This document shows, piece by piece, positions 34,904 through 43,420 of a stretch of DNA of 64,000 bases. This DNA is from an uncultured Draconibacterium sp. (GTDB lineage Bacteria; Bacteroidota; Bacteroidia; Bacteroidales; Prolixibacteraceae). The DNA is taken from the NCBI RefSeq assembly GCF_963674925.1, contig NZ_OY771647.1, positions 2,371,501 through 2,435,500 of the forward strand, written 5' to 3'. Both the position numbers and the translations under genes were made by a program. The stretch's first letter is position 1. Each line of letters starts with the position of its first letter. The notes beneath the pieces are model-generated. The model was not told the origin of the DNA. It did no database searches and saw only the letters and a list, made by a program, of their open reading frames with translations.

Positions 34904-36382
34904 TTAGTTTTTGAACTGCACATCAACACCTTTTTCGTTACGTGCCGTTTGAGAAACCTGGTAAGGAGTAACTTTTACTTTTCCTTTTACAAATTCGGGG
35001 ATATTATATGATTTCAGGAGTTGCGTATAATAATCCACGTCGTCTTGCGGCAACAGAAAAGGTTTCGAAGGTACACCGTTTTTATCGATGTGGGCAATAA
35101 ACGGGCGCGTGTAAAGCCCGTCCAAACGGCGGCTACTAAACACTGCCCAGCGGCTGTTACTGCTCCACGAATGGTAACTTTCGGTTTCGTTACTGTTTAA
35201 AATATCCAGGGCGCTTACCGTTTTATCAGACAAACTCAACATATACAAATCAGCTTCGCGATGCCAGATGGAGAAATTGCCATAGTCAAACAACGTAAAC
35301 ATTAAAAAATTTCCATCGGGCGAAACGCGGGGAAAGGAAATACTTTTACCAATTGTACTGGCTTTGAAAAGCGTATCAACCTTTTCCCCAAACCGGCGGG
35401 AAGCAGGATCGAATGTTATACTGCACAGATTGTATCTGACATTCTCATACTCATCGGGAATTGTTACGCTATCGGCTGAACAAAAATACAGTGTTTTTCC
35501 ATCCGGAGAGAAAGTAGGGAAGGTTTCAAATGCTGATTTGGAGAATAGTTCGGGAGTACTAAAAATTTCGTGTTTGTCTACGTCGTAAATCACCACATCC
35601 GACTTGTAATCGAATACTTCGATGCGGTTACGGTCGGTGGTGTGAAACATCTGTTTGGTGCTATTAACTGAAAAAGCAACAAAATTTCCCGATGGATGCC
35701 ACGAAGGGTAAACAAGCGGAGACATGGTTTCAGGCGTTTTGGTATTTAGTTTCTCTACTTTGTTGTTGCGCATAACAAAGGTTCCGCCAAAATCCTTTCG
35801 TATATGAAATAACATAGTATCGGGTGATTGCATACAAAACGAGTGACAATTTACACAATTGTAGTCCATCGTTTTATTGGTTGCAATTTCTGTTTGATCA
35901 AACGTTTCTACGCAACGCTGGTAAATTCCCATCTCGTTCCATGTTTCATAGCCAGGCTCTATCAAACGGTAAGCAATATACGGGTCAACCCGATCTGCTG
36001 AAACAAAGAATTTAAAAGGTTTATAAGCTAACCACTTCTCCTCTGTTTTTCTCACTATTTTCACTTCAATAGCGTCGCCCTGTGCGCTTTCCATAAGTTT
36101 TTTCCATGCTGATTCCCCAATTGCAATCTGCTTTTCGCGGGCTTTAACTTTTACCTGCTCTGTACCGGTTTCGAAAATGGCATAAACATCGGTATAATCA
36201 CACGAATCAGCTAATTTAAAATGCAAAGGAGCAATATTAACCGGAATGGTAACGTCGGTATAATCGGGAAAAATATGAGGTGTTTCGTTGAGGTTTTCAT
36301 CTATAGTTAAATTTCCTGTGCAAGCCCAGAAAAAACAAAGCCCAATACAATATATTATCTGGTTTAAACGATGTTTCTGCAT
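34904..36382 (-). CDS. TolB-like beta-propeller lipoprotein with one CxxCH motif
   Basis: About 492 residues from the ATG at 36382. Another ATG at 36394 is possible; an in-frame TTG at 36427 is unlikely. The signal ends in the lipobox FWAC (Cys21). An N-terminal beta domain (about 35-130) follows, then MDYNCVNCHSFCMQ at about 173-186, with the c-type heme motif CVNCH at 176-180. PD40/TolB-type propeller blades make up the rest: PSWHPSGNFVAFSVN, PTFSPDGKTLYFCS, PRVSPDGNFLMF, HSWSSNSRWAVFSS. It would be an envelope lipoprotein, perhaps with one covalent heme. It follows a DUF6057 membrane protein gene in the same direction; the pair sits inside the xylan locus on the opposite strand. Function unknown. 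Confidence 0.7.
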   Translation of the reverse strand: MQKHRLNQIIYCIGLCFFWACTGNLTIDENLNETPHIFPDYTDVTIPVNIAPLHFKLADSCDYTDVYAIFETGTEQVKVKAREKQIAIGESAWKKLMESAQGDAIEVKIVRKTEEKWLAYKPFKFFVSADRVDPYIAYRLIEPGYETWNEMGIYQRCVETFDQTEIATNKTMDYNCVNCHSFCMQSPDTMLFHIRKDFGGTFVMRNNKVEKLNTKTPETMSPLVYPSWHPSGNFVAFSVNSTKQMFHTTDRNRIEVFDYKSDVVIYDVDKHEIFSTPELFSKSAFETFPTFSPDGKTLYFCSADSVTIPDEYENVRYNLCSITFDPASRRFGEKVDTLFKASTIGKSISFPRVSPDGNFLMFTLFDYGNFSIWHREADLYMLSLSDKTVSALDILNSNETESYHSWSSNSRWAVFSSRRLDGLYTRPFIAHIDKNGVPSKPFLLPQDDVDYYTQLLKSYNIPEFVKGKVKVTPYQVSQTARNEKGVDVQFKN

Positions 36383-36625
36383 TTTTACTATCATTTTATT
36401 TTCTGGATATTGGTTAAAACCCTGCAATTTATTGCAGTTACTTTAGTTTCTATAAACTTTTTTGGATTTCGATAAGAGTACAGAGATTTGAGTATTGAGA
36501 AACTTGTACGTGTCTGTATTATTCTCTCACTACTCATTACTTTCTACTCATATCCTATTCTTTATTTTTAATTTTAGTCAATCCTAAACCTATGTAATGC
36601 CAGTATATAGAGATTTCGTTTTCTT
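36383..36625. other. Gap between DUF6057 and the TolB-like gene
   Basis: About 240 nt of AT-rich DNA between two leftward genes. No gene, no hairpin terminator and no clear promoter box. It contains short direct-repeat-like runs of TACTCATT/CTACTCAT (around 36530-36555). Confidence 0.4.
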
Positions 36626-38344
36626 CTACTTCAATAAAAAGTTCAAATACATATTTTGGCTATTCCTTTTGTTTTTATAGGCTTCAAATCCCTGAATAAC
36701 CTGATCCGAAATCGCATAATGCTTTAACGCTGAAGTGTCGTTGGCGGCAAAAAGCATCACGCCTTCCTGAAATCCTTTGGGTAACGCTGGCAGTGCCGGA
36801 GTGTCGTAATACTTTTCTACCATCGTTTTAAAACCCTCTATATCGCGCATTAATAAATAAATGGCTCCCAAATATTGAATTGATGCCTGATGTGTTGGAT
36901 TATGGTCGATAATATGTTTTAAATCCGAATCGAAACCATTTTTCCCCGATAATACATTTTTTGGGAATATACATTCTCGTTTCGAGCCTAACAAAGTGTC
37001 ATCCTCTACAGCTTTATCGTTTTCAAGAAAACGCCGTTGTGAGCGCGCCCAGTCGGCATAGTATTTTGTTTTTTCAAGAATAGCAATATATTTTTTAGCA
37101 ACGGGATATGCGCCGTAAATCAGGTTGGTCTGAATCAAACGTTTTAACATGCGTGGATTATAGTTGTTTACACTCTCGTTCGATTCGAATGCCATGCGCT
37201 GAGAAAGGGCGATGTGGCCCATCGAAAAATATACATCGCTTAATAAAACTGAAATGTATGGTGTTTTGTCCCAGCTCAAATAAATACTGCGAAGGTCGCC
37301 CTGTTTGTAATCAAACAGGTTCTCTGCCAATAGTCCTTTTTCGGCAAGCGCCACATTCCGGCAATTCTGATACAGATAGTTATTCATATCTATTTGGCTG
37401 CATCGTTCAAGTAACTTATCCCAATCTTGCTGGCGCATGTAATAATCCAGCTCTTTAAAAGTTTCATGCCGCGAATCGATCATAAACGACGAATTAAATA
37501 CGGAGAGCCAGCCAAAAACAACAAATTGAATTACCAGTCCTGCAACCTGGATATTTTTTTTGACCCGTTTAACCGGGCCCAAAAGCAAAGCCAACAACAA
37601 AATGGCAAGCATAAGCAGCCAGGGCTGGTAAATCACATTCCCGGCCTGAAGTTTCCATGTAAAATAGCCATCAGGTAATAACAGGTATTTAAGTTCGCCT
37701 GCAACACCTAAACGTAAGCACACCACAGCCGATAAATAGACCAGGGCAACAGGAAGCAGGAAATAATAGAAACTTCGGAAATTGACGAATAGTTCGGTAA
37801 TTAATATTGCTGCTACAAACAAGGAAGCCACCGGCCCGGCCAGCCAATAAAGAAGTAATGAAAAAAATGAGGTATAGATGATTCGCCACACCAATGACTG
37901 TATTTTTAAATAAAAAACGAATGCGCATAAAAACAACAAAAACGCAACAGTTCCACTCAGCTGGTAGTTGATGTTAAATTGTAAAAACAGGAATGAAATA
38001 ACAGGTAATAATGAAAGAACGGAGAGGTGTAAAGCAGGCGCCAGGCGTTTTAATATTATACTTGTTATTATACCTGTTGAGGTTAATAGAAAAGCTGATA
38101 TAAGAGCTCCGCAATACGGATAAATAAAAAACTGGATTAGAAAGTCGGCAATGAGCCGGGCTAATCCTCCCGGTTGCCACAGCACTGATTTTACAAATGG
38201 CCAGTCGTATAAAAAAATATTCCATTGCTCTGTAAAATAAAAGCTGTAACGTTCCTTTAATTGCATATAAAGAAATAGGGCAATAAAAACCACAATCCAG
38301 CCCACAATATAAATAAACCTGACTTTTTCGAATCTGTTTTTCAT
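36626..38344 (-). CDS. DUF6057-like integral membrane protein with TPR-like tail
   Basis: 572 residues. About ten hydrophobic segments occupy the first ~285 residues, starting with FIYIVGWIVVFIALFLYM (TM1), with the motif WNIFLYDWPFV after it. The C-terminal half is soluble and alpha-helical (WDKLLERCSQIDMNNYLYQN and following repeats), like TPR tails of some envelope machines. I place it with the DUF6057 family by its overall layout, which is common in Bacteroidota. No enzymatic motif is seen. It is the first gene of a leftward pair with the CxxCH/TolB-like lipoprotein, 243 nt upstream of it. A joint envelope function is inferred. Confidence 0.6.
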   Translation of the reverse strand: MKNRFEKVRFIYIVGWIVVFIALFLYMQLKERYSFYFTEQWNIFLYDWPFVKSVLWQPGGLARLIADFLIQFFIYPYCGALISAFLLTSTGIITSIILKRLAPALHLSVLSLLPVISFLFLQFNINYQLSGTVAFLLFLCAFVFYLKIQSLVWRIIYTSFFSLLLYWLAGPVASLFVAAILITELFVNFRSFYYFLLPVALVYLSAVVCLRLGVAGELKYLLLPDGYFTWKLQAGNVIYQPWLLMLAILLLALLLGPVKRVKKNIQVAGLVIQFVVFGWLSVFNSSFMIDSRHETFKELDYYMRQQDWDKLLERCSQIDMNNYLYQNCRNVALAEKGLLAENLFDYKQGDLRSIYLSWDKTPYISVLLSDVYFSMGHIALSQRMAFESNESVNNYNPRMLKRLIQTNLIYGAYPVAKKYIAILEKTKYYADWARSQRRFLENDKAVEDDTLLGSKRECIFPKNVLSGKNGFDSDLKHIIDHNPTHQASIQYLGAIYLLMRDIEGFKTMVEKYYDTPALPALPKGFQEGVMLFAANDTSALKHYAISDQVIQGFEAYKNKRNSQNMYLNFLLK

Positions 38345-38707
38345 TATTTGTCAATTACCTGATATGTTGTAAACTTAAAAGAAATTGACGAAAATATCCC
38401 AACCAATTCTGCATTCATTTGCAATCAATCTGTCAAATTTCTTCAATTTATCTAAAATTAGAAATAGAATATCCATAATCAGAGATGCATCTTAAGGCCT
38501 ATGCATAATTTTACCTATACCAAAACCAAAAGACTATAATGTGATGTGTTCTTTTGGAAATGACAGACAATATGATTTCCTACAGAGTGTTACACAATAA
38601 AAATTATATGCAGTAGACCAGTGTGTTGTTGTAAAAAAACAACAGTTGTGGCGACTGTGTATAACAGGTAGAATTATAAACCTAAATTAAAAGAACTTTA
38701 AAATAGT
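38345..38707. other. Divergent intergenic region before the enzyme operon
   Basis: About 360 nt of AT-rich DNA between the leftward DUF6057 gene and the rightward esterase gene. It should hold promoters for both. I see no full -7/-33 pair; TTCTTTTG near 38550 is one mismatch off TAnnTTTG. A 7-bp hairpin TGTTGTT/AACAACA lies at 38624-38644 in the probable leader. No gene. Confidence 0.5.
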
Positions 38708-39544
38708 ATGAAAAAAATTACTTCCTTATTACTTCCGATTCTTCTAATCATCCTAAATTTTGGAGTACAAGCTCAGGTTGGTCAGGCTCCGGCCGGATTT
38801 GACGTATTGCGTAATTCCATTTCGCATGGAACAATAGATACAGTAGTATACAACTCTAAAACAGTAGGTGTAGAAAGACACACACTTGTTTATACGCCTC
38901 CAGGCTATTCCGCCGAAAAGAAATACCCGGTTCTTTACCTACTACACGGAATTGGCGGCGACGAGTTTGAATGGTTAAATGGCGGTCATCCTGAGATTAT
39001 TTTGGATAACCTGTATGCCGAAGGAAAAGTGGAGCCGATGATTGTAGTATTGCCTAACGGCCGCGCAATGAAAGATGACCGTGCCACAGGTAATATTTAC
39101 GGCGCCGACAAAGTGGAAGCATTTGCCAATTTTGAAAATGATCTTTTAAAAGATTTGATTCCATTCATAGAAAATAAATACCCTGTTATAGCCGATCGCG
39201 AAAACCGCGCCATTGCAGGTTTATCGATGGGAGGCGGACAATCACTGAATTTTGGATTGGGGAATCTGGATGTGTTTGCCTCGGTAGGCGGATTTTCGTC
39301 GGCACCAAACACCAAACAGCCTGCAGAATTGGTACCCAATCCGGAAGAGACTAAAGAGCAATTGAAACTGATGTTTATTTCGTGTGGCGATAAAGACGGA
39401 TTGTTCAGTTTTAGCAAACGAACACACGATTACCTGACCGAAAATAATATTGCACATCATTACTATGTGATTCCGGAAGGTCAGCACGATTTCAAGGTAT
39501 GGAAGGACAGCTTATACAATTTTGCCCAGTTACTTTTTAAGTAG
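38708..39544 (+). CDS. Secreted CE1-type esterase (feruloyl/acetyl xylan esterase-like)
   Basis: 278 residues with a signal peptide (cleavage after QAQ, 21-23). An alpha/beta-hydrolase esterase of the CE1/esterase D group. The oxyanion region is YLLHGIGGDEFEW and the nucleophile elbow GLSMGGG has Ser173. The acid is Asp230 in SCGDKDGLF (Asp228 is an alternative) and His260 lies in EGQHDFKVWKDSL. In xylan loci such enzymes take feruloyl or acetyl groups off arabinoxylan, opening it for GH43 and GH10 enzymes. It is the first gene of the rightward enzyme run; the next gene follows after 63 nt. Feruloyl versus acetyl specificity cannot be told apart here. Confidence 0.88.
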   Translation: MKKITSLLLPILLIILNFGVQAQVGQAPAGFDVLRNSISHGTIDTVVYNSKTVGVERHTLVYTPPGYSAEKKYPVLYLLHGIGGDEFEWLNGGHPEIILDNLYAEGKVEPMIVVLPNGRAMKDDRATGNIYGADKVEAFANFENDLLKDLIPFIENKYPVIADRENRAIAGLSMGGGQSLNFGLGNLDVFASVGGFSSAPNTKQPAELVPNPEETKEQLKLMFISCGDKDGLFSFSKRTHDYLTENNIAHHYYVIPEGQHDFKVWKDSLYNFAQLLFK

Positions 39545-39607
39545 CGAAATCAATGTCCGGCGCAAGAATCAAACGAAAAAAATAGTAGAATAAATCTATC
39601 GATCAAC

Positions 39608-41368
39608 ATGAAGAAAAGAATTTTTAGACCAAGTTTAACTTCACAGCTAACCGTTTTAGCTATGATGTTTACTTTTTTTGCAAGTGGTGCTCAACCCACA
39701 AAGAAAGGTAAAAGCACCAATTCCCCGGTATTCTCCAACTTTGTATACCAGGGCGATGATGATGTATATAAAAAATACCCACTTGAAGAGGATGAGTTTT
39801 ACAGCCCGATTTTACAAGGCTGTTATCCCGATCCGGCAATTACCCGCAAAGGTGATGATTATTACCTGGTTTGTTCATCGTTTGCCATGTTTCCAGGAGT
39901 TCCAATTTTTCATTCAAAAGACCTGGTAAACTGGACCGATCTGGGTGGTGTACTTGATAACCCTGAAACTTTTGATACACACGATTGTGGCATTAGCGCA
40001 GGAGTTTATGCTCCCGGAATTACTTACAACCCGTACAACGATACATTTTATATGATTACCACCGCTTTTACAGGTGGTTTGAATAACATTATCGTTAAAA
40101 CGAAAGACCCTAAAAAAGGATGGGGTGATCCTATTAAGTTGGCTTTCGGAGGTATCGACCCATCGATCTTTTTCGATGACGATGGTAAAGCATATATCGT
40201 TCATAACGATGCTCCTGATCGTGACAAAGAGCTATACAACGGTCACCGTGTAATCAAGGTTTGGGAATACGATGTTGAAAAAGACCAGGTTATTGAAGGA
40301 ACCGACAAAATAATTGTAAACGGTGGTGTTGATTTGGCCAAAAAACCAATCTGGATTGAGGCCCCACACCTTTACAAAAAGGATGGAAAATACTACCTGA
40401 TGTGCGCCGAAGGTGGAACAGGTGGCTGGCACAGCGAAGTTATCTTCAAAAGCGACAGCCCAACCGGACCATTTATTCCGGCTCCAAGCAATCCGATTTT
40501 AACACAACGACATTTCCCCAGAGAAAGAGAAAATAAAGTGGATTGGGCAGGGCATGCCGATATTGTTGAAGGTCCAAACGGCCAGTGGTACGGAGTGTTT
40601 TTGGCAGTTCGTCCGAACGAAGAGCAACGTGTAAATACAGGCCGCGAAACCTTTATTTTGCCGGTTGACTGGTCGGGAGAATTCCCTGTTTTTGTGAACG
40701 GACTTGTTCCGATGGAACCCAAACTGGATATGCCTAAAGGAGTAGAGAATAAAACAGGCAAAGACGGCTTTTTTCCGAATGGTAACTTTACTTATGAAGA
40801 AGATTTTTCGTCTGACGATCTGGATAAACGCTGGATTGGCTTGCGTGGACCACGCGAAGCTTTCATCGAAAAAACCTTAGGTGGTATTCAAATAAACCCA
40901 TTTGAAGCGAATGTAAAAGAGGTAAAACCAACTTCTACCTTGTTCTATCGTCAGATGCACAATAGCTTTTCGTATGCTGCTACAATGGATTATACGCCTG
41001 AATCAGAGAAAGATTTGGCCGGAATAGTAGCCCTACAAAGCGAGAATTCGAACTATGTATTTGGTGTTACCAAAAAAGGCGACGACTATGTATTGGTATT
41101 ACAACGCAATTTTAAACAACGCTTCCGTCGTGAAATGGAGTCAAAAGTAGTTGCCAGCACAAAAATCGATATCAGCAAGCCGTTGCGTCTGCAGGTTTCG
41201 GCAAAAGGCGATAAGTATGAATTTTCTTATGCTGTTGATGGTGCCGATTTTGAAACCCTGGGAGGAACCGTTTCAGGCGATATTCTTTCTACAGATGTAG
41301 CAGGAGGTTTTACAGGTTGTATACTTGGATTGTATGCAACTTCAGCCAACGATGCCATTCCTGAATAG
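39608..41368 (+). CDS. Secreted GH43 beta-xylosidase/arabinofuranosidase with C-terminal beta-sandwich
   Basis: 586 residues; the signal ends near ASGAQ (25-29). The five-bladed GH43 propeller covers about 64-360. It has the base Asp75 in GCYPDPAI, the pKa-modulating Asp184 in GGIDPSIFF and the acid Glu251 in WIEAPHLYKKDGKYY. A concanavalin-like C-terminal domain (about 390-580, FSSDDLDKRWIGLRGP onward) is the GH43_C2 type usually found in beta-xylosidases of this family. Substrates would be xylo-oligosaccharide ends or arabinose side groups. A terminator-like stem-loop sits 26 nt past the stop. Confidence 0.92.
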   Translation: MKKRIFRPSLTSQLTVLAMMFTFFASGAQPTKKGKSTNSPVFSNFVYQGDDDVYKKYPLEEDEFYSPILQGCYPDPAITRKGDDYYLVCSSFAMFPGVPIFHSKDLVNWTDLGGVLDNPETFDTHDCGISAGVYAPGITYNPYNDTFYMITTAFTGGLNNIIVKTKDPKKGWGDPIKLAFGGIDPSIFFDDDGKAYIVHNDAPDRDKELYNGHRVIKVWEYDVEKDQVIEGTDKIIVNGGVDLAKKPIWIEAPHLYKKDGKYYLMCAEGGTGGWHSEVIFKSDSPTGPFIPAPSNPILTQRHFPRERENKVDWAGHADIVEGPNGQWYGVFLAVRPNEEQRVNTGRETFILPVDWSGEFPVFVNGLVPMEPKLDMPKGVENKTGKDGFFPNGNFTYEEDFSSDDLDKRWIGLRGPREAFIEKTLGGIQINPFEANVKEVKPTSTLFYRQMHNSFSYAATMDYTPESEKDLAGIVALQSENSNYVFGVTKKGDDYVLVLQRNFKQRFRREMESKVVASTKIDISKPLRLQVSAKGDKYEFSYAVDGADFETLGGTVSGDILSTDVAGGFTGCILGLYATSANDAIPE

Positions 41369-41393
41369 GATCATAAATTTGGATTACAATATA

Positions 41394-41447
41394 TTTCCGG
41401 TGTTGGGCCAAAGTTGATCTTTGGTTCATCGCCGGAATAGGTTTTTT
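41394..41447 (+). terminator. Terminator-like nested hairpin after GH43
   Basis: An outer stem TTCCGG (41395-41400) with CCGGAA (41432-41437) encloses an inner stem CCAAAG (41408-41413) with CTTTGG (41419-41424), and six T follow (41442-41447). It lies inside an otherwise continuous gene run, so it may lower read-through into GH97. Confidence 0.7.
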
Positions 41448-41478
41448 AGAACGGCAGCTTACTACTTAACTAAACAAG

Positions 41479-43407
41479 ATGCGAACTGATAAAATTTTGT
41501 CGACCGGACTATTCCTGTTGTTTGCTGTTGCGGCTTTTGCTCAACAAATGAGTGTGGTATCTCCTAATCAGAAACTTAAGGTTGAACTCTCACAGTCGGA
41601 AAACAGCGTATTTCCAACGTGGTATTTACAAGTAGATTACCGGGCCGATGAAAATTTTACTCCTGTTATTCCAAAAATCGATTTGGGTTTACTACGCAAT
41701 GATCAGGATTTTTCAAAGGCATTGAGCCTGACAAAGGTTGAATCACCCAAATTAATCAACGAAGAATATACCGCTTTACACGGAAAACGTTTACAGCGAA
41801 AAAATACCGCCAACGAAATTACCTTCTGTTTCGAGAATGAAAATAAATCGAAACTAAATGTAGTCGTTCGGGCCTGGAATGATGGAGTTACTTTTCGTTA
41901 TGAATTTCCTGAAAAAGAAGGTAATTTTGTGATTCAGGATGAGTTAACCGCCTATTCCATTCCCAATAAAACAAAACGCTGGTTGGAAGAATTCGATCTT
42001 TCAAATGAACGGCTTTATGCCAGCAGCGACAGTGCCGCTGTTCAGCAAAACTGGTCGTATCCGGCACTTTTCGAAACTCCGGAAACGGATTGCTGGTACC
42101 TGATTCATGAAGCTGATGTGGATAGGAATTATTGCGCAACAAAACTTAGTAACAACACTTTTGCTGAACAGTACAAAGTAACACTTCCACATCCCGGAGA
42201 AGGCGAGGGCGAAGCATTGCCACAAATTACACTGCCCTGGAAATCGCCCTGGCGCGTGATTGTAATGGGGAGTTTGGCCGATGTGGTTGAATCGACCCTG
42301 GTAGATGATGTTTCAAAACCATCAGTTCTTGAAAATACCGATTGGATAAAACCCGGTGTGGCATCGTGGAATTACTGGTCGCATAACCACGGCACAAAAG
42401 ATTTTAAAACCGTTTGCGAATTTGCTGATCTGGCTGCCGAAATGAACTGGCCTTACACATTGCTCGATTGGGAATGGGACCAGATGGAAAACGGCGGTAA
42501 TTTGGAAGATGCGCTGGATTATATTCATTCGCTGGGCCTTAAACCGCTGATGTGGTATAATTCGAGCATGTTTAAGTGGATTACTTCAACTCCCGTTGAC
42601 CGGATGAAAACCCATGAAAACCGGATGGAAGAATTTGCCAAACTAAATAAGCTGGGAGTTTATGGGGTAAAAATTGATTTCTTTTTAAGCGAGAAACAAT
42701 ACATGATCGACTACTACCTCGACATTTTAGAGGATGCTGCGCAGTTTAATATCATGGTATATTTTCACGGTTGTTTGGTTCCGCGGGGCTGGCAGCGAAC
42801 TTACCCGCACCTGATGACGTACGAGGGAGTTCGTGGTGCCGAATGGTACAACAACGGCCCTGAATTGACTGCAGCTGCACCCGAACATAATAACGTATTG
42901 CCGTACACAAGAAATGTGGTCGGGTCGATGGATTATACCCCGGTAACATTTACCAATTCGCAATATCCGCATATTACATCATATGCACACGAGCTGGCAT
43001 TAAGTGTTGTGTTTGAATCGGGCATCCAGCATTTTGCCGATCGCCCCGAAGGATTTCGGAATTTACCCGATGCTGCCCGTACTTTTTTAAAAGAAGTGCC
43101 GGTGGTTTGGGACGAAACAAAATTGCTTGATGGTTATCCCGGCAAGTTTACTGTTATCGCGCGCAAAAAAGGCGGTAACTGGTATGTTGGCGGGATTAAT
43201 TCTGCAGGAAGAAGAGAAAGACAGCAAGCACTTGACTTTGGTTTTCTGCCCAAAGGGCAAAAATTCAGGTTAACGTTAATTGCTGACGGAGAATACGATA
43301 CCGTTTTTTCTACACAATACTTGGTTGTTGATAATACCAGTTCGATAAATGTAAAAATGCTTCGAAGAGGCGGATTTGCTGCTGTTCTCAAACCAATTAA
43401 TGACTGA
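41479..43407 (+). CDS. GH97 glycoside hydrolase, retaining type (alpha-galactosidase-like)
   Basis: 642 residues; signal peptide with cleavage after AFAQ (21-22). An N-terminal beta-supersandwich (about 25-280), a TIM barrel (about 285-540) and a C-terminal beta domain give the usual GH97 layout. Barrel motifs are LLDWEWDQMENGG, then GVYGVKIDFF with Asp400 and LMTYEGVRGAEWYN with Glu449. An Asp nucleophile plus Glu acid/base in these places is the retaining subgroup (alpha-galactosidase and relatives), as opposed to the inverting alpha-glucosidases such as SusB. In this locus it could take alpha-linked galactose or a similar sugar off xylan side chains. The GH3 gene follows 13 nt later. Confidence 0.92.
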   Translation: MRTDKILSTGLFLLFAVAAFAQQMSVVSPNQKLKVELSQSENSVFPTWYLQVDYRADENFTPVIPKIDLGLLRNDQDFSKALSLTKVESPKLINEEYTALHGKRLQRKNTANEITFCFENENKSKLNVVVRAWNDGVTFRYEFPEKEGNFVIQDELTAYSIPNKTKRWLEEFDLSNERLYASSDSAAVQQNWSYPALFETPETDCWYLIHEADVDRNYCATKLSNNTFAEQYKVTLPHPGEGEGEALPQITLPWKSPWRVIVMGSLADVVESTLVDDVSKPSVLENTDWIKPGVASWNYWSHNHGTKDFKTVCEFADLAAEMNWPYTLLDWEWDQMENGGNLEDALDYIHSLGLKPLMWYNSSMFKWITSTPVDRMKTHENRMEEFAKLNKLGVYGVKIDFFLSEKQYMIDYYLDILEDAAQFNIMVYFHGCLVPRGWQRTYPHLMTYEGVRGAEWYNNGPELTAAAPEHNNVLPYTRNVVGSMDYTPVTFTNSQYPHITSYAHELALSVVFESGIQHFADRPEGFRNLPDAARTFLKEVPVVWDETKLLDGYPGKFTVIARKKGGNWYVGGINSAGRRERQQALDFGFLPKGQKFRLTLIADGEYDTVFSTQYLVVDNTSSINVKMLRRGGFAAVLKPIND

Positions 43408-43420
43408 TTTACAAAAGAAA

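Noticed and set aside
43376..43420. Upstream starts (TTG 43376, ATG 43400) for GH3, and similar TTG starts at 32450, 36427, 56771 and 12186
   Set aside because: All place polar residues in front of clear signal peptides (or, at 12186, before the first Usp strand); the inner ATG is preferred in each case.
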